A program made the translations under genes and the position numbers. The notes under the pieces were generated by a model. The model worked only from the letters and a program-made list of their open reading frames with translations. It searched no databases and was not told where the DNA came from. Of a stretch of DNA of 64,000 bases, positions 1-9,354 are shown piece after piece; the first letter of the stretch is position 1; each line of letters opens with the position of its first letter. Source of the stretch: Haloferula sp. BvORR071. GTDB taxonomy: Bacteria > Verrucomicrobiota > Verrucomicrobiia > Verrucomicrobiales > Akkermansiaceae. The stretch is from the NCBI RefSeq assembly GCF_000739615.1, contig NZ_BATP01000030.1:62001-126000 (forward strand), written 5' to 3'.

Positions 1-102
1 TACCCCGGCCAAGCGGGCACCACCACCTACAGCGGCAACATCTCCGCCCTCACCCAGACGCCGGACAAGCAGAAGATCTTCTTCCGCCTCTCGCAGAACT
101 GA
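1..102 (+). CDS. C-terminal end of a secreted protein (partial)
   Basis: An open frame runs from the window edge to a TGA at 100-102. The 33 visible residues end in IFFRLSQN. Ending on a short aromatic strand such as FFRL or FYRL is typical of large secreted proteins in this phylum; the protein at 60521-63346 ends in a similar way (VRFYRLVAGE). A hairpin terminator follows 30 bases later, which supports a real gene end. Nothing can be said about the function because only the tail is present. Confidence 0.6.
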   Translation, partial: YPGQAGTTTYSGNISALTQTPDKQKIFFRLSQN

Positions 103-132
103 GCTGAAGCGCTAGAGACCAAGTTCCCATAC

Positions 133-172
133 ATCCCCGATCCGCCGAAGCGCGCGGGTCGGGGATTTTTTT
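133..172 (+). terminator. Rho-independent terminator of the first gene
   Basis: ATCCCCGATCCG pairs with CGGGTCGGGGAT (one T-G wobble) around a short loop, and seven T residues follow. It lies 30 bases after the TGA at 102 and before the convergent gene that ends at 188. Confidence 0.85.
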
Positions 173-187
173 GCCGCACCTCGCCCT

Positions 188-1615
188 TCACCGATGCTCC
201 TTCTCTTTTTCCTCTTGGGTCTTGTATCGGGCCACCAGCGTTACCTTTTGCTCCTCCTTTCCCGGCAGCACCAAGCCGGCGATTGGCAGCGGCTGGTCCC
301 GTAACAAGCTAGCGGTGGATTCCAAACGCTGGAACTTGCCGGGGCTCATCTCGATATCGCTGCGAAAGCGGAGGTCCACGATGAAATCGCCACTCCCGAT
401 GGTCGGCTCGATCTCGAAGACACGCTCCTCTTCCCCCCGCGAGCTCATCAGGGTAGCCTTCTCTCCCGAGCGGCTTACCACCCCACAGCTCTCGCCTCCG
501 CTGGCGCTAGCTTCGATCCAAAGGACGACGGGCAGATAGTGGCAGCCACCATCAACGAGGACTTGGAGAAGCTTCCAATCCTCCAGATTCGTTGCCGTGA
601 ACAATCTACCGCTCGAAGTCTGGAACCCGGCAAATGCACCTGGTTCGCTGAGCTTGAACCCCTTTTCGCGCAAGGGATTACGGGCATCCACCACCGGTTC
701 CTTCGCCCATCTGTCAAAGAATGCTGGCACTTCAGTCGTAGGAAGCTTCCCACGATCCGCACCAAGGCGCTCCAACCAGTCCGGTGCCAAGTGGTACATC
801 CCCACCACTAACCCGTTTTCATTCAGCTCGGGCGGATCTCCTCCCGCGGGCCGCGGCCAGATAGCGAGAGCCCCGGCACTTTCCTGCCACCGGCTGCTGG
901 CCACGGGCACGCCGTGCAGGTACTCTACCGTAGGAGTGGCGAATAGCTCCCAACTGCCCGTCGCGTCCGTATGACGGGCAATCCGCACACGCTCGCCATC
1001 CCGCACGGTAAAGGCGCAATTGAGAGTCCAATTCGTTTCGCCCGCCGACCATTTCAGCGCCAGCCGTTCATCCACGTAATCGGAATCCCCGATGGTTCCC
1101 TCCACTACCATTTCCGAATGATTGGAGATCATCGAGCCCTTCTCTCCGCTCCGCGATGCGAGGGAAGCGCTGGCAGTCTTGCCATCCGCTCCGTTCACCA
1201 TCTCCACCTTGGTGCGCAGCAGCTTCGGCAAATACCTCGCCTCGACGATCATATCGATCATGCCGAGATCCGGCTTCTCGCCACGCGCGACGATCATCCC
1301 TGAACGCGCATTCCATACCACCCACTGTCCCGGCCACTTCTCAGGCTCGGCGGGTTCGGCGTCAAAAGGCTCGGCATTGATATAACCCAGCGATGATCCC
1401 TTGATCACACCCGAGAGATCCCACAGCTCGTCGCCGGGCCGGAAGAAGGGGGAGGCCGAGGGAGGTTTGTCGAGCTTGCGGACCCCCTCAGTCTCATTGG
1501 GACTGATGCCAAAGGCCTGAATCGGCAGCTGCCAGCCTGCCGTCATCGCGGCGTGTACGAGAGCGCCCGGCAGGAGGAGCAGCGGCACGAGGAGGCTTGG
1601 GACGCGGAGCTTCAT
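188..1615 (-). CDS. Secreted protein of unknown function with an internal duplication
   Basis: 475 residues. The N-terminus has a signal peptide (a basic KLR start, the hydrophobic run VPSLLVPLLLLPGALV, then an AHAA-type cleavage region). I chose the ATG at 1615 rather than the in-frame TTG at 1630 because AAGGA lies 7-8 bases upstream and the signal peptide then starts at residue 1. Two halves resemble each other: SRSGEK followed about 15 residues later by EGTIGDSDYVDERL near residue 160, and SRSGEK followed by EPTIGSGDFIVDLR near residue 410. Each is preceded by a segment rich in beta-strand-like sequence. The C-terminus is charged (QEEKEKEHR). I do not recognise a named family. It is convergent with the gene ending at 102 and separated by 63 bases from the aminopeptidase gene upstream. 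Confidence 0.8.
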   Translation of the reverse strand: MKLRVPSLLVPLLLLPGALVHAAMTAGWQLPIQAFGISPNETEGVRKLDKPPSASPFFRPGDELWDLSGVIKGSSLGYINAEPFDAEPAEPEKWPGQWVVWNARSGMIVARGEKPDLGMIDMIVEARYLPKLLRTKVEMVNGADGKTASASLASRSGEKGSMISNHSEMVVEGTIGDSDYVDERLALKWSAGETNWTLNCAFTVRDGERVRIARHTDATGSWELFATPTVEYLHGVPVASSRWQESAGALAIWPRPAGGDPPELNENGLVVGMYHLAPDWLERLGADRGKLPTTEVPAFFDRWAKEPVVDARNPLREKGFKLSEPGAFAGFQTSSGRLFTATNLEDWKLLQVLVDGGCHYLPVVLWIEASASGGESCGVVSRSGEKATLMSSRGEEERVFEIEPTIGSGDFIVDLRFRSDIEMSPGKFQRLESTASLLRDQPLPIAGLVLPGKEEQKVTLVARYKTQEEKEKEHR

Positions 1616-1678
1616 GCTCCCATCCTTCAACAGCCGTCAGCGTGAAGCAAGCAGCGGCTCGAGGCCCCGTCCTGGTCT

Positions 1679-2779
1679 TCAGCCGTTCAGCTTGGCCAAC
1701 GACTTCGGCAGGAAGACGCCGTCCTTGCGGATCACCTTGCCGTCGAACTTGATCTCGCCGCCGCCGTAGTCCTTGCGCTGGATGCAGACCATGTCCCAGT
1801 GGACCTGCGAGCGGTTGCCATTGTCGGCTTCCTCGTAGGCTTGGCCGGGGGTGAAGTGGAAGGAGCCGCCGATCTTCTCGTCGAAGAGGATGTCGCGCAT
1901 CGGATGCTTGATCGCGGCATTGTAGCCCAGTGCGAACTCACCGATGTAGCGGGCGCCCGGATCGCTATCCAGGATCTTGTTGATCTCCTTGGTCTTGCCC
2001 GGGGATTCCGCGGCCACGACCTTGCCCTTCTCGAAGGTCAGCTTGATCGAGTCGAAGGGGATGCCCTGATAGATGGTCGGCGCGTTGTAGGAGATCACGC
2101 CATTCACGGAATCCTTCACCGGCGCGGTGAAGACCTCGCCGTCGGGGATGTTGTGCTCGCCCGCGCAGACGATGGCGGGGATGTCCTTGATCGAGAATTT
2201 CAGGTCGGTGCCGGGGCCGGTGATATGGACCTCGTCGGTCTGGTCCATCAGCTTCTTCAGCGCGGTGGCGGCGGGGACCAGACTCTTGTAGTCCACCAGG
2301 CAGACGTTGAAGTAGAAGTCCTCAAAGGCCTCCGTGCTCATCCCGGCCTGCTGGGCCATGGAGGGGGTCGGCCAGCGCAGCACGCACCACTTGGTCTTCT
2401 TCACGCGGTGGTCGATCACCTGGCGCATGTGCTTCATCGCCAGCTTCATGTTCGCCGCCGGCACATCGGCGCTTTCGGCGATATTGTGGCTGCCGCGGAC
2501 GGCGATGTAGGCGTCCATGTCCTTCATCTCCGCCAGCAGATGCTTGGAGATCAGCTTGTACTGATCCTCCTCCGCGCCCTTCAGCATTTCGCGGGTCAGG
2601 CGCGAGCTGTGGATGCGCAGCACCGGAAAGGCACCCTTCGCGCGCGCCTCGCGGACCAGCGCCAAGCCGATCGAGTCCGGCACGTCGTAGAGATCCAGCA
2701 GGATCTTCTCCCCCTTCTTCAGGGCGGTGGAGTAACGGACAAGCTGACGGGCGAGTTGGTCGATGCGCGGGTCGTGCAT
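1679..2779 (-). CDS. M29-family metallo-aminopeptidase (AmpS/aminopeptidase T type)
   Basis: 366 residues, normal for MEROPS family M29, which removes N-terminal residues from peptides in the cytoplasm with a two-metal centre. The start [17 protein letters not shown] matches the usual N-terminus of the family (DPRIEKLAxLLVxYS), so the ATG at 2779 is preferred over the upstream frame that opens at 2893. The metal-binding C-terminal half shows [32 protein letters not shown] and QVHWDMV, where M29 enzymes carry their Glu, Glu, His and His-x-Asp ligands. No signal peptide is seen. Substrate preference cannot be read from sequence. Confidence 0.92.
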   Translation of the reverse strand: MHDPRIDQLARQLVRYSTALKKGEKILLDLYDVPDSIGLALVREARAKGAFPVLRIHSSRLTREMLKGAEEDQYKLISKHLLAEMKDMDAYIAVRGSHNIAESADVPAANMKLAMKHMRQVIDHRVKKTKWCVLRWPTPSMAQQAGMSTEAFEDFYFNVCLVDYKSLVPAATALKKLMDQTDEVHITGPGTDLKFSIKDIPAIVCAGEHNIPDGEVFTAPVKDSVNGVISYNAPTIYQGIPFDSIKLTFEKGKVVAAESPGKTKEINKILDSDPGARYIGEFALGYNAAIKHPMRDILFDEKIGGSFHFTPGQAYEEADNGNRSQVHWDMVCIQRKDYGGGEIKFDGKVIRKDGVFLPKSLAKLNG

Positions 2780-2838
2780 GCGTGTGCTTAAGCAAAGCTC
2801 CCCGAAACGCCCAATCCGAAAAGCAAGGTGCTTGGTTT

Positions 2839-3000
2839 TTAGATCGTTCCGGGCGAATCCGGCGGGGGCATCAGCCGGGAGATTGGCCCCCACAGCTTGC
2901 GGTGCCGGGCCACCCGTTCGGCTTCAATCTCCTGCTTAAGCCTCTCTCCTTCCTCTTTTGACAGCCCTTTGCCTCCTTGGAGCCATTCGAGAGCACGCAA
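2839..3000 (-). CDS. Possible small protein with a non-ATG start
   Basis: A minus-strand frame is open from 3075 to a TAA at 2839-2841 and reads like a real small hydrophilic protein ([15 protein letters not shown], then [19 protein letters not shown]). It has no ATG or GTG; the only standard start is TTG at 3000, giving 53 residues, while the protein-like sequence begins about 20 codons further upstream. A purine-rich GAGGAGG sits at the upstream stop (about 3070-3076), so an ATC or ATT start cannot be excluded. It lies just upstream of the aminopeptidase gene on the same strand. It could also be the remnant of a longer gene. Confidence 0.35.
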   Translation of the reverse strand: MRALEWLQGGKGLSKEEGERLKQEIEAERVARHRKLWGPISRLMPPPDSPGTI

Positions 3001-3204
3001 CGGGGATACCCCGCGGCGGTTCGGATCCGGCTTGTTTTGCGAGGGATCGATGGAGGCTTCTTTATCAGCTCCTCCTCAATCTCTCAAGCAACCTAGTCGC
3101 GGCCATGGAATCTCTTGGGAATCTTGGGGCCGACGTGATATAAAACCAAGGTGGCGCACGAACCCGGCAAGTGAGGTGGAGCAAGGCTCGGCGCGGCTAT
3201 ACTG

Positions 3205-3939
3205 GTGGGCTGCTGGCTCATCTCACAGCTGGGGCCTCTTTCCTATGTGGGCGCTTTTCTCCCTTTCGTTCTGGCCGCCTTGCTTTGGAGAAACCATCGC
3301 CGCTTGGCTTGGGTCTGCGCCCTGATCAATCCGCTGGCCTTGGCCACCGTGGTCCCGCTGGCGGGCTATTTCATCGGAACGGCTGCTCTCGGCTTCCATG
3401 GACTGCCCGGGATCTCTTCCTTCAACTTGGATCGGGAAACCTTCCTTCCAAGGCGGGGCGGTGGATGTGTGTTCAGCGGCGGCGAATGGCTGAGCGACGG
3501 ATGGGGGAATCAGGTGCTGCGGACCTGCGTTTCGGTCTTCGGACCGATGCGGGGATCACCGAGCAGCTCTTACCCATCGGACGGAGAACTCATCGGAGCA
3601 TGGCAGAGTCCGGAAGAGCTTTCACCGGCAGACCTTCAGAAAGGAAGCTTCTCCATCGGGGGCGTCGCCCGTGATGTCCCTGCGGACGAAAGGCTCTTGG
3701 AGAACTTCGCGCCATGGGCCGCGAGCGAAATCGACGAGCCAGCTACGAGGATCCTCGCCAAAGACTTTGGCGGCAGCGCTTTCGCCATTCGGATCGCGGC
3801 TCCCGCCGACGGGTTCAGGGAAGGTGAGATGACGATCCTTTTCGGAGACTCGCCTGCGAGAATCATCGGCTATTTTCCTTCAAAAGAGGCTCGCTCTTGG
3901 CGCCGGTTCCCTCCGGTCCAGCCCGGCGCCAAGGAGTGA
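3205..3939 (+). CDS. Hypothetical membrane-anchored protein
   Basis: 244 residues from a GTG, the first start after an in-frame stop at 3172-3174. The N-terminus has two hydrophobic segments (about residues 12-27, VGAFLPFVLAALLW, and 36-62, VCALINPLALATVVPLAGYFIGTAALG) with RNHRR between them, so the first 65 residues form a two-span membrane hairpin. The remainder is soluble and rich in Gly, Ser and Glu. No recognised domain. It is 52 bases upstream of purN on the same strand, and the aminopeptidase gene is divergent. The GTG lacks a good Shine-Dalgarno site, so the exact start is uncertain. Confidence 0.65.
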   Translation: MGCWLISQLGPLSYVGAFLPFVLAALLWRNHRRLAWVCALINPLALATVVPLAGYFIGTAALGFHGLPGISSFNLDRETFLPRRGGGCVFSGGEWLSDGWGNQVLRTCVSVFGPMRGSPSSSYPSDGELIGAWQSPEELSPADLQKGSFSIGGVARDVPADERLLENFAPWAASEIDEPATRILAKDFGGSAFAIRIAAPADGFREGEMTILFGDSPARIIGYFPSKEARSWRRFPPVQPGAKE

Positions 3940-3991
3940 ATTCCCGGGTTTGGCCCTTGGCAGAAAGCGTCAGCCAAGGCTTCCTCCCGCC

Positions 3992-4570
3992 ATGCGTCTT
4001 GGGATCCTTGGCTCCGGCTCCGGCACGAACATGCAGGCGATCCTGGATGGGGTCGCGGATGGGTCGATTCCGGCGGAGATCGCGCTGGTGATGTCCGACA
4101 ATCCGCAGGGTTACATCTTGGAGCGGGCGAAGAAAGCGGGGATCCCGACGGCCCTGATCGATTGCCGGGGTTTCAAGTCGAAGTATCCGGAGGAGGCGCA
4201 GGCGGAAACCGCTGAGACTCTGAGGGCTGCGGGAGTGGACCTAGTCTGCCTGGCGGGCTTCATGCGGCTGGTAAAGGCACCGCTGCTGGAGTCCTTCCCG
4301 GAGCGGATTATCAACATCCACCCTGCGCTGCTCCCCGCATTTCCGGGTCTGCAGGCTTGGCGGCAGGCACTGGAGGCCGGGGTTCCGGAGACCGGCTGCA
4401 CGGTCCACTATGTGGACGGTGGGATGGATACAGGCCCGGTAATTTTGCAGGGCAAGGTGCCGGTTTTAGCCGGGGATACGCCGGATTCGCTGCACGAGCG
4501 GATCTTGGAGCAAGAGCACCGGATCTACCCGGAAGCGATCCGGATGGTCCTGGCCCGCCTCGGGATCTAA
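3992..4570 (+). CDS. purN: Phosphoribosylglycinamide formyltransferase (GAR transformylase)
   Basis: 192 residues, the usual size of PurN. It transfers the formyl group of 10-formyltetrahydrofolate to glycinamide ribonucleotide, the third step of purine synthesis, in the cytoplasm. The start MRLGILGSGSGTN carries the phosphate-binding loop and decides the ATG at 3992 over an in-frame upstream ORF. INIHPALLPAFPG holds the catalytic Asn and His, and HYVDGGMDTGPVI holds the folate-side Asp region. The LPAFPG stretch is followed by LQAWRQALEAG, as in other PurN proteins. No other purine genes are adjacent. Confidence 0.95.
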   Translation: MRLGILGSGSGTNMQAILDGVADGSIPAEIALVMSDNPQGYILERAKKAGIPTALIDCRGFKSKYPEEAQAETAETLRAAGVDLVCLAGFMRLVKAPLLESFPERIINIHPALLPAFPGLQAWRQALEAGVPETGCTVHYVDGGMDTGPVILQGKVPVLAGDTPDSLHERILEQEHRIYPEAIRMVLARLGI

Positions 4571-4660
4571 CCCCATTTCTCCCGGCTTGAAAGGGGGGCT
4601 GGGTGCCGCTAGCGTCCGCGCCCCGGCCTGCCGGCTTCTCAGTCTTACAAGCACTCTCGT

Positions 4661-4688
4661 TTGAAAATTAGTGCTTAGTAATTAGTAA
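4661..4688 (+). promoter_or_regulatory. Possible sigma70-type promoter for miaB
   Basis: TTGAAA (4661-4666) and TAGTAA (4683-4688) are 16 bases apart in the only AT-rich stretch before miaB. The implied leader would be very short, under 10 bases, and there is no Shine-Dalgarno site before the ATG at 4699. This is a weak, composition-supported call. Confidence 0.3.
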
Positions 4689-4698
4689 TTTACGTCCA

Positions 4699-6069
4699 AT
4701 GCCAAAGGTCTTCATACGTACTTACGGTTGCCAGATGAACGAGCGCGACTCCGAACAGGTCGCGCAGATGTTCACGGAGGGCGGCTACACGGTTACCGGT
4801 GAGGAAGCCGATGCCGACGCGATTCTGGTGAACACCTGCTCGGTGCGCGACCAAGCGGAGCAGAAGGCGCTGGGCAAGATGGGCACCATGGGCAGCTACC
4901 GGCGGAACAAACCGCACGTCGTCTTCGGCTTCATGGGCTGCATGGCGCAGAGCCGCGGGCCGGAGCTCTTCGAGCGGATCCCGCACCTCGATGTGGTGGT
5001 GGGCACGCAGAAGTACCACAAGGTTTTCGAGTATGTGGACACCATCCTGCAGCGGCGCCTGCACCGGCGGATGGATGAGCTGGAGCTCTCCCTCATCGGC
5101 GAGAGCGTCTGCGATGTGGAGGAAGAAGCGGGATCCCAGAACACGATCCGCGATCACATCCCGAAGGATCTCAACGCCTCCGCCTTCGTCTCCATCATGC
5201 AGGGCTGCAACATGCGCTGCTCCTTCTGCATCGTGCCGGACACCCGCGGCAAGGAGCGCGGCCGGCCGATCGCGGAGATCGTGGAGGAAGTGAAGCGCCT
5301 GCGCGATCACGGCGTGAAGGAGGTCACCCTGCTCGGCCAGATCGTGAACCTCTACGGCCGCACCGAGTTCGAGAAGGTGGATGGCAAGTCACCCTTCGTG
5401 CAGCTCTTGGAGCAAGTGCATGCAGTGGATGGAATTGAGCGGATTCGCTTCACTTCGCCGCACCCGATCGGCTACCGCGATGATCTGGTGGCGGCCTTCA
5501 CCTACCTGCCGAAGCTGTGCCCGCACATCCACTTCCCGATGCAGAGCGGCTCGGACCGGATCCTGAAGGCGATGCGGCGGCCGTACAAGAACGAGAAGTT
5601 CGTGGAGATCTGCGAGAAGATGAAGGCCGCGCGGCCTGGAATCGCGATCACCACAGATATCATCGTGGGCTTCCCCGGCGAAGAGGAGGAGGATTTCCAA
5701 GCCACGGTGGATACCGTGCAACGCCTGCAATTCGACAATGCCTTTGTCTTCCGTTACTCGAAGCGGAAGGACACTCCCGCCGCGGAGATGGAGGGCCAGC
5801 TCGAAGAGCGCGTGAAGGAAGAGCGCAACCAGCGGCTGCTGGATGTGGTGAATGAGATCGCGAAGGCGAAGCACCAGGCGCTGGTCGGGACGGTGCAGCA
5901 GGTTCTCTGCGAAGGACCGAGCAAGACCAACAAGCAGCGGCTGAGCGGGCGGACGGGGACGAACAAGATTCTCATCTTCGATGGCGATGCCCACAAGTTG
6001 ACCGGGAAGATGCTGGAAATCCGGGTGGAGGAGAGTACGGGCTTCACGCTGTACGGCAGCGTGTTGTGA
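4699..6069 (+). CDS. miaB: tRNA-2-methylthio-N6-dimethylallyladenosine synthase (MiaB)
   Basis: 456 residues, standard for MiaB, the radical-SAM enzyme that adds a methylthio group to i6A at position 37 of tRNAs reading UNN codons. The UPF0004 domain has its three cluster cysteines at C11 (TYGCQMNERDS), C47 (VNTCSVRDQAEQKA) and C81 (GFMGCMAQ). The radical-SAM CxxxCxxC is at C170, C174 and C177 (GCNMRCSFCIVP). A TRAM domain forms the C-terminus. The motif often written GQNVNSYG is GQIVNLYG here, a mild variation. The ATG at 4699 fits the family N-terminus. Confidence 0.96.
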   Translation: MPKVFIRTYGCQMNERDSEQVAQMFTEGGYTVTGEEADADAILVNTCSVRDQAEQKALGKMGTMGSYRRNKPHVVFGFMGCMAQSRGPELFERIPHLDVVVGTQKYHKVFEYVDTILQRRLHRRMDELELSLIGESVCDVEEEAGSQNTIRDHIPKDLNASAFVSIMQGCNMRCSFCIVPDTRGKERGRPIAEIVEEVKRLRDHGVKEVTLLGQIVNLYGRTEFEKVDGKSPFVQLLEQVHAVDGIERIRFTSPHPIGYRDDLVAAFTYLPKLCPHIHFPMQSGSDRILKAMRRPYKNEKFVEICEKMKAARPGIAITTDIIVGFPGEEEEDFQATVDTVQRLQFDNAFVFRYSKRKDTPAAEMEGQLEERVKEERNQRLLDVVNEIAKAKHQALVGTVQQVLCEGPSKTNKQRLSGRTGTNKILIFDGDAHKLTGKMLEIRVEESTGFTLYGSVL

Positions 6070-6190
6070 GGCAGGGTCGAATCATCTCGACCTTCAACTT
6101 CCGCTTTGCTAGAAGCGTGACAGTTTGCTCCCCGCGACCGCTACTTGGCATATCATCCAAGGGCGTATCCCGCGGGTGGCGACCGAAGCC

Positions 6191-8227
6191 ATGCGCAGCT
6201 CCCCCGTATTCCTCCGCCCGGGCTTCCGCCCGGTGATCTCGAACAGGCTCCTGTCGGCCGCAGTGGTGCTGGCCTGCGGATTGGCTATTGTGGAGGTGGC
6301 CGGCGCCGCCGCCAGGACCGCCACTTGGATCGGCGGTGACGGGGACTGGGACAGTGTCTATGGCGGCGAGAGCTGGTCGACCGCCGCCTCGCCCGACACC
6401 GACGACAATGCGATCTTGAACACCGACCACACCGTCAGACTCATCATTTCGAAGCCGTGGATCCTCACCCACATGGTCGGCTCCATTAACATGTCCGGCA
6501 GCTGTACGCTGAAGCTCAACAACCGGAGTATCAACGTGGCCGGGCTCACCAGCGTCAGCGGCAATGGAACCCTCCTGGATGGCGCGGGTCTCAGCAGCCT
6601 CTTGTTGAGCCGGATCATCACCGTGAGCAACGGCGGGACCATCTTCCTGGATGGCGGGACTATCATGTTGAGGTCGGTGACCGACAGTTCCAGTTTGACC
6701 ATCGGCACCGGCAGCATGCTTTCCGGCAATGGCGTCATCACCACGGAAGAAAATTACAGCCCCCCGCTGTCCTCCAACATCGTCAACAACGGCCTTATCG
6801 CTGTCAGCAAGCCCTCCGTTCTCCCCACGACTCCGCCCGAGCCAGGGGAGCTGCGCATCGCCCCTAGGAGTTACTATGGTTTTGGCCACTTGGACCTCGA
6901 TGGTTCCACGGAAGCCGGCGTGGTCACCGTCGGCCGTAACCAGACCTTTATCACCGATCTCCCGCTGGCGGATGAGTTCAATGGAAGCCTCTCGATGTTC
7001 CATGACAGCCATCTTGAGATCGGGAGCAATTCGAATCCGATCCACTGGAGCCTTGGCAGCGGGGGAACCATCGAAATCGACAACGGAGCCACCACTGGCA
7101 CCGGTGGCGCTCCTGCGGGCACCGCCACCATCGTCGGCGCGGGCTTCACGCAAACCGGCGGGACCATCAGCGTGGCGGATGCCGATGGCACGCTGCAGCT
7201 CGACGTGCCGTACACTTTCAACGGCGGCCTGCTCAACAACCAGGGGCGAGTCATTCTCAAGAAGAATGCCAGCATCGGTGCGGGTGCCAGCTTCGTCGGC
7301 ACGGGCACGCTCAGCATCGCGGAGGGCAGCGAGGTGGTGACGGAGGCGGGAGCCAATACTGATACCGCTCTCGAGCTGCAAGGATCTCTCCGTATCGGCA
7401 GCGCCAACACCATCGCCGAGGTCACCGTGCAGAAGCTCCAAATGGGGCCTAGCGGGAAGCTCAACGTGGACATCACCGGCACCAGCCCCGCCCAATACGA
7501 CCGCGTGACGGTCAATGGCGTCGCAGAACTCAATGGCACCCTGAGCCTGCGTTTCGGCGAGGAGTCACCGGGCGTTCCCTTCGTTCCCGCGGTCGGGCAA
7601 AAATTCAACATCCTCTCCGCCAGCGGCGGAGTCACGGGTACCTTCAAGACGCTGGATACAAGCGCCACTCCCAGTGGGCTCGCCTTCAGGATCAACTACC
7701 TTTCCACCGGCGTGGAGGCCGAAGTCGTCAGCGACGACAAATACGAACTCTGGATCAATCGCTTCCCCGCGGTCGCCAGTTCCTCCGATCGCCTCTATAC
7801 TGCGGATCCCGATCAAGACGGCTTGAATAACCTCATGGAGTTCGCTCTCGATGAGGACCCCTCCAGCGGCAAGCTCAACGGCAAGGTGGTCACCAAGATC
7901 GCCTCCGTGAATGGCGAGAAGGCGCTCACCCTTACCTTCCCCGTCCACAATGCCGGTGCAATTTACGACTCGCCCGAAGGCGAGTTCCTGGTAATCGGCA
8001 TGATGGAGCCTTATCTTCACTACAAGGTCCAAGCTTCCGACGACCTCGTCACCTTCCCCATCAACGTGGACCAGGTGAGCGGCGCGGATGCCACCGCCAT
8101 TCAGGCCGACCTGCCCGCGCTGGGTGCGGGCTGGAGCTATATCACCTGCCGCAGTCACGGTCCGCTCGCGGGCAACCACCTTGGATTCCTGCGGCTGGAT
8201 ATTTCCGAAGGTCCGCTGCCGCCTTAA
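6191..8227 (+). CDS. Large secreted beta-strand-rich protein
   Basis: 678 residues. An N-terminal signal region (basic SNR, then LLSAAVVLACGLAIVEVAGA) is followed by ATWIGGDGDWDSVYGGESWST, the opening seen in verrucomicrobial autotransporter-associated strand-repeat proteins. The middle is low-complexity Gly/Thr/Ser/Asn-rich and consistent with a solenoid. Near residue 520 a KYELWINRF segment leads into a calcium-type DPDQDGLNNLMEFAL motif and a C-terminal domain (HYKVQASDDLVTF) common at the end of such proteins. No outer-membrane barrel domain is seen. I chose the ATG at 6191 rather than the upstream TTG-started extension because the signal peptide then begins sensibly. The stop codon shares bases with the convergent VWA gene (TTAA at 8224-8227). 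Confidence 0.8.
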   Translation: MRSSPVFLRPGFRPVISNRLLSAAVVLACGLAIVEVAGAAARTATWIGGDGDWDSVYGGESWSTAASPDTDDNAILNTDHTVRLIISKPWILTHMVGSINMSGSCTLKLNNRSINVAGLTSVSGNGTLLDGAGLSSLLLSRIITVSNGGTIFLDGGTIMLRSVTDSSSLTIGTGSMLSGNGVITTEENYSPPLSSNIVNNGLIAVSKPSVLPTTPPEPGELRIAPRSYYGFGHLDLDGSTEAGVVTVGRNQTFITDLPLADEFNGSLSMFHDSHLEIGSNSNPIHWSLGSGGTIEIDNGATTGTGGAPAGTATIVGAGFTQTGGTISVADADGTLQLDVPYTFNGGLLNNQGRVILKKNASIGAGASFVGTGTLSIAEGSEVVTEAGANTDTALELQGSLRIGSANTIAEVTVQKLQMGPSGKLNVDITGTSPAQYDRVTVNGVAELNGTLSLRFGEESPGVPFVPAVGQKFNILSASGGVTGTFKTLDTSATPSGLAFRINYLSTGVEAEVVSDDKYELWINRFPAVASSSDRLYTADPDQDGLNNLMEFALDEDPSSGKLNGKVVTKIASVNGEKALTLTFPVHNAGAIYDSPEGEFLVIGMMEPYLHYKVQASDDLVTFPINVDQVSGADATAIQADLPALGAGWSYITCRSHGPLAGNHLGFLRLDISEGPLPP

Positions 8228-9354
8228 ACATTCTTGGCCTTGGCCCAGAGGCGGATGTCCTTCTTGCCTAAAGCCGCCGCCATTAAGTCGGGGAAGCGAT
8301 CCGGAGTGCAGGCGAAGACCGGGATGTCCATAGCGGCGAACATGGCGGCGTTTCTCTCATCGGAGAAGGGCTTCCCCTCATCGCTCAGCGCCAGCAGCGA
8401 GATGAAGTTCACCCCGGACTCCTTGATCCTTGCCGCGGCCTTCATCATCCCCGGCACACTGCCGCCCTCGCAGAGGTCGGAAACGAGGATCATCACCGTA
8501 TCCGCGGGCCGCGTGATCAGCCCCTCGCAGTAGCGCAGGGCCTTGTGGATATCCGTGCCGCCGCCGAGCTGGGTGCCGAAGAGGAGGTCCACGGGATCCT
8601 TCAGATCCTGGCTGAGATCGACGACCGAGGTATCGAAGAGGACGAAGCGGGTGCTCAGCGCAGGCATGGAGGCCATCACGGCGCCGAAGATCGAGGAGTA
8701 GACGACGGAGGGGGCCATCGAGCCGCTCTGGTCGATGCAGAGGATGACGTCGCGCAATGAACTACGACGTCTGCCGTAGCCGATCAGAGTCTCCGGCACA
8801 ATGGTGCGGTGCTCGGGCAGGTAGTTGCGTAGGTTCGCGCGGATCGTGCGGTGCCAGTCGATCTCGGTAAGGCGGGGGCGGCGGTTGCGCAGGCTGCGGG
8901 AGAGTGCACCTTGGACGGCCTGGCGGGTGGGCTGCTCCAGCTTGCGCATGAGTTCATCGACCAGCTTGCGCACGACCATGCGAGCGGTCTCGCGGGTCTT
9001 CTCCGGGATGATGCGGTTGAGCGAGATCAGGGTGCTGACAAGATGAATGTCGGGCTCAGCTTGGCCGAGCACTTCCGGCTCGAGCAGCAGTTGCTTGAGG
9101 TCGAGACGCTCGATCGCGTCCTTCTGCATCACTTGAACGACCTCCGCGGGGAAGTAGCGGCGGATATCCCCAAGCCAGCGAGCGACCTTCGGGTTCGAGC
9201 CGCCGAGGCCACCGCGCTTCCCTCCCGCATCGTAGAGAGCCTCCAGGGCCTCATCCATGCGCTGGTCTTCCGAAGACAGGGAAATGCCAAGCGAGGAGGC
9301 CGGCTCCGAGCCCAACACCAAGCGCCAGCGGCGGAGACGTTCGGAGTCGTTCAT
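8224..9354 (-). CDS. VWA (CoxE-like) protein of the six-gene ATPase operon, YehP-like
   Basis: 376 residues, close to E. coli YehP. An N-terminal helical region (about 1-195) precedes a von Willebrand A domain (about 200-376). The metal site is complete: D208-x-S210-x-S212 in CIDQSGSM, T267 and D268 in LGGGTD, and D293 in ILVSDL. VWA proteins of this type pair with MoxR AAA+ ATPases, and the ATPase lies three genes upstream. The ATG overlaps the stop of the DUF5682 gene (ATGA at 9351-9354), suggesting translational coupling. It is the last gene of the operon and ends against the convergent secreted-protein gene. No signal peptide, so it is probably cytoplasmic. Confidence 0.93.
   Translation of the reverse strand: MNDSERLRRWRLVLGSEPASSLGISLSSEDQRMDEALEALYDAGGKRGGLGGSNPKVARWLGDIRRYFPAEVVQVMQKDAIERLDLKQLLLEPEVLGQAEPDIHLVSTLISLNRIIPEKTRETARMVVRKLVDELMRKLEQPTRQAVQGALSRSLRNRRPRLTEIDWHRTIRANLRNYLPEHRTIVPETLIGYGRRRSSLRDVILCIDQSGSMAPSVVYSSIFGAVMASMPALSTRFVLFDTSVVDLSQDLKDPVDLLFGTQLGGGTDIHKALRYCEGLITRPADTVMILVSDLCEGGSVPGMMKAAARIKESGVNFISLLALSDEGKPFSDERNAAMFAAMDIPVFACTPDRFPDLMAAALGKKDIRLWAKAKNV

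Noticed and set aside
1799..2791. A 330-residue plus-strand frame opposite the M29 aminopeptidase
   Set aside because: Antisense shadow of a well-recognised gene; the minus frame contains all family motifs.
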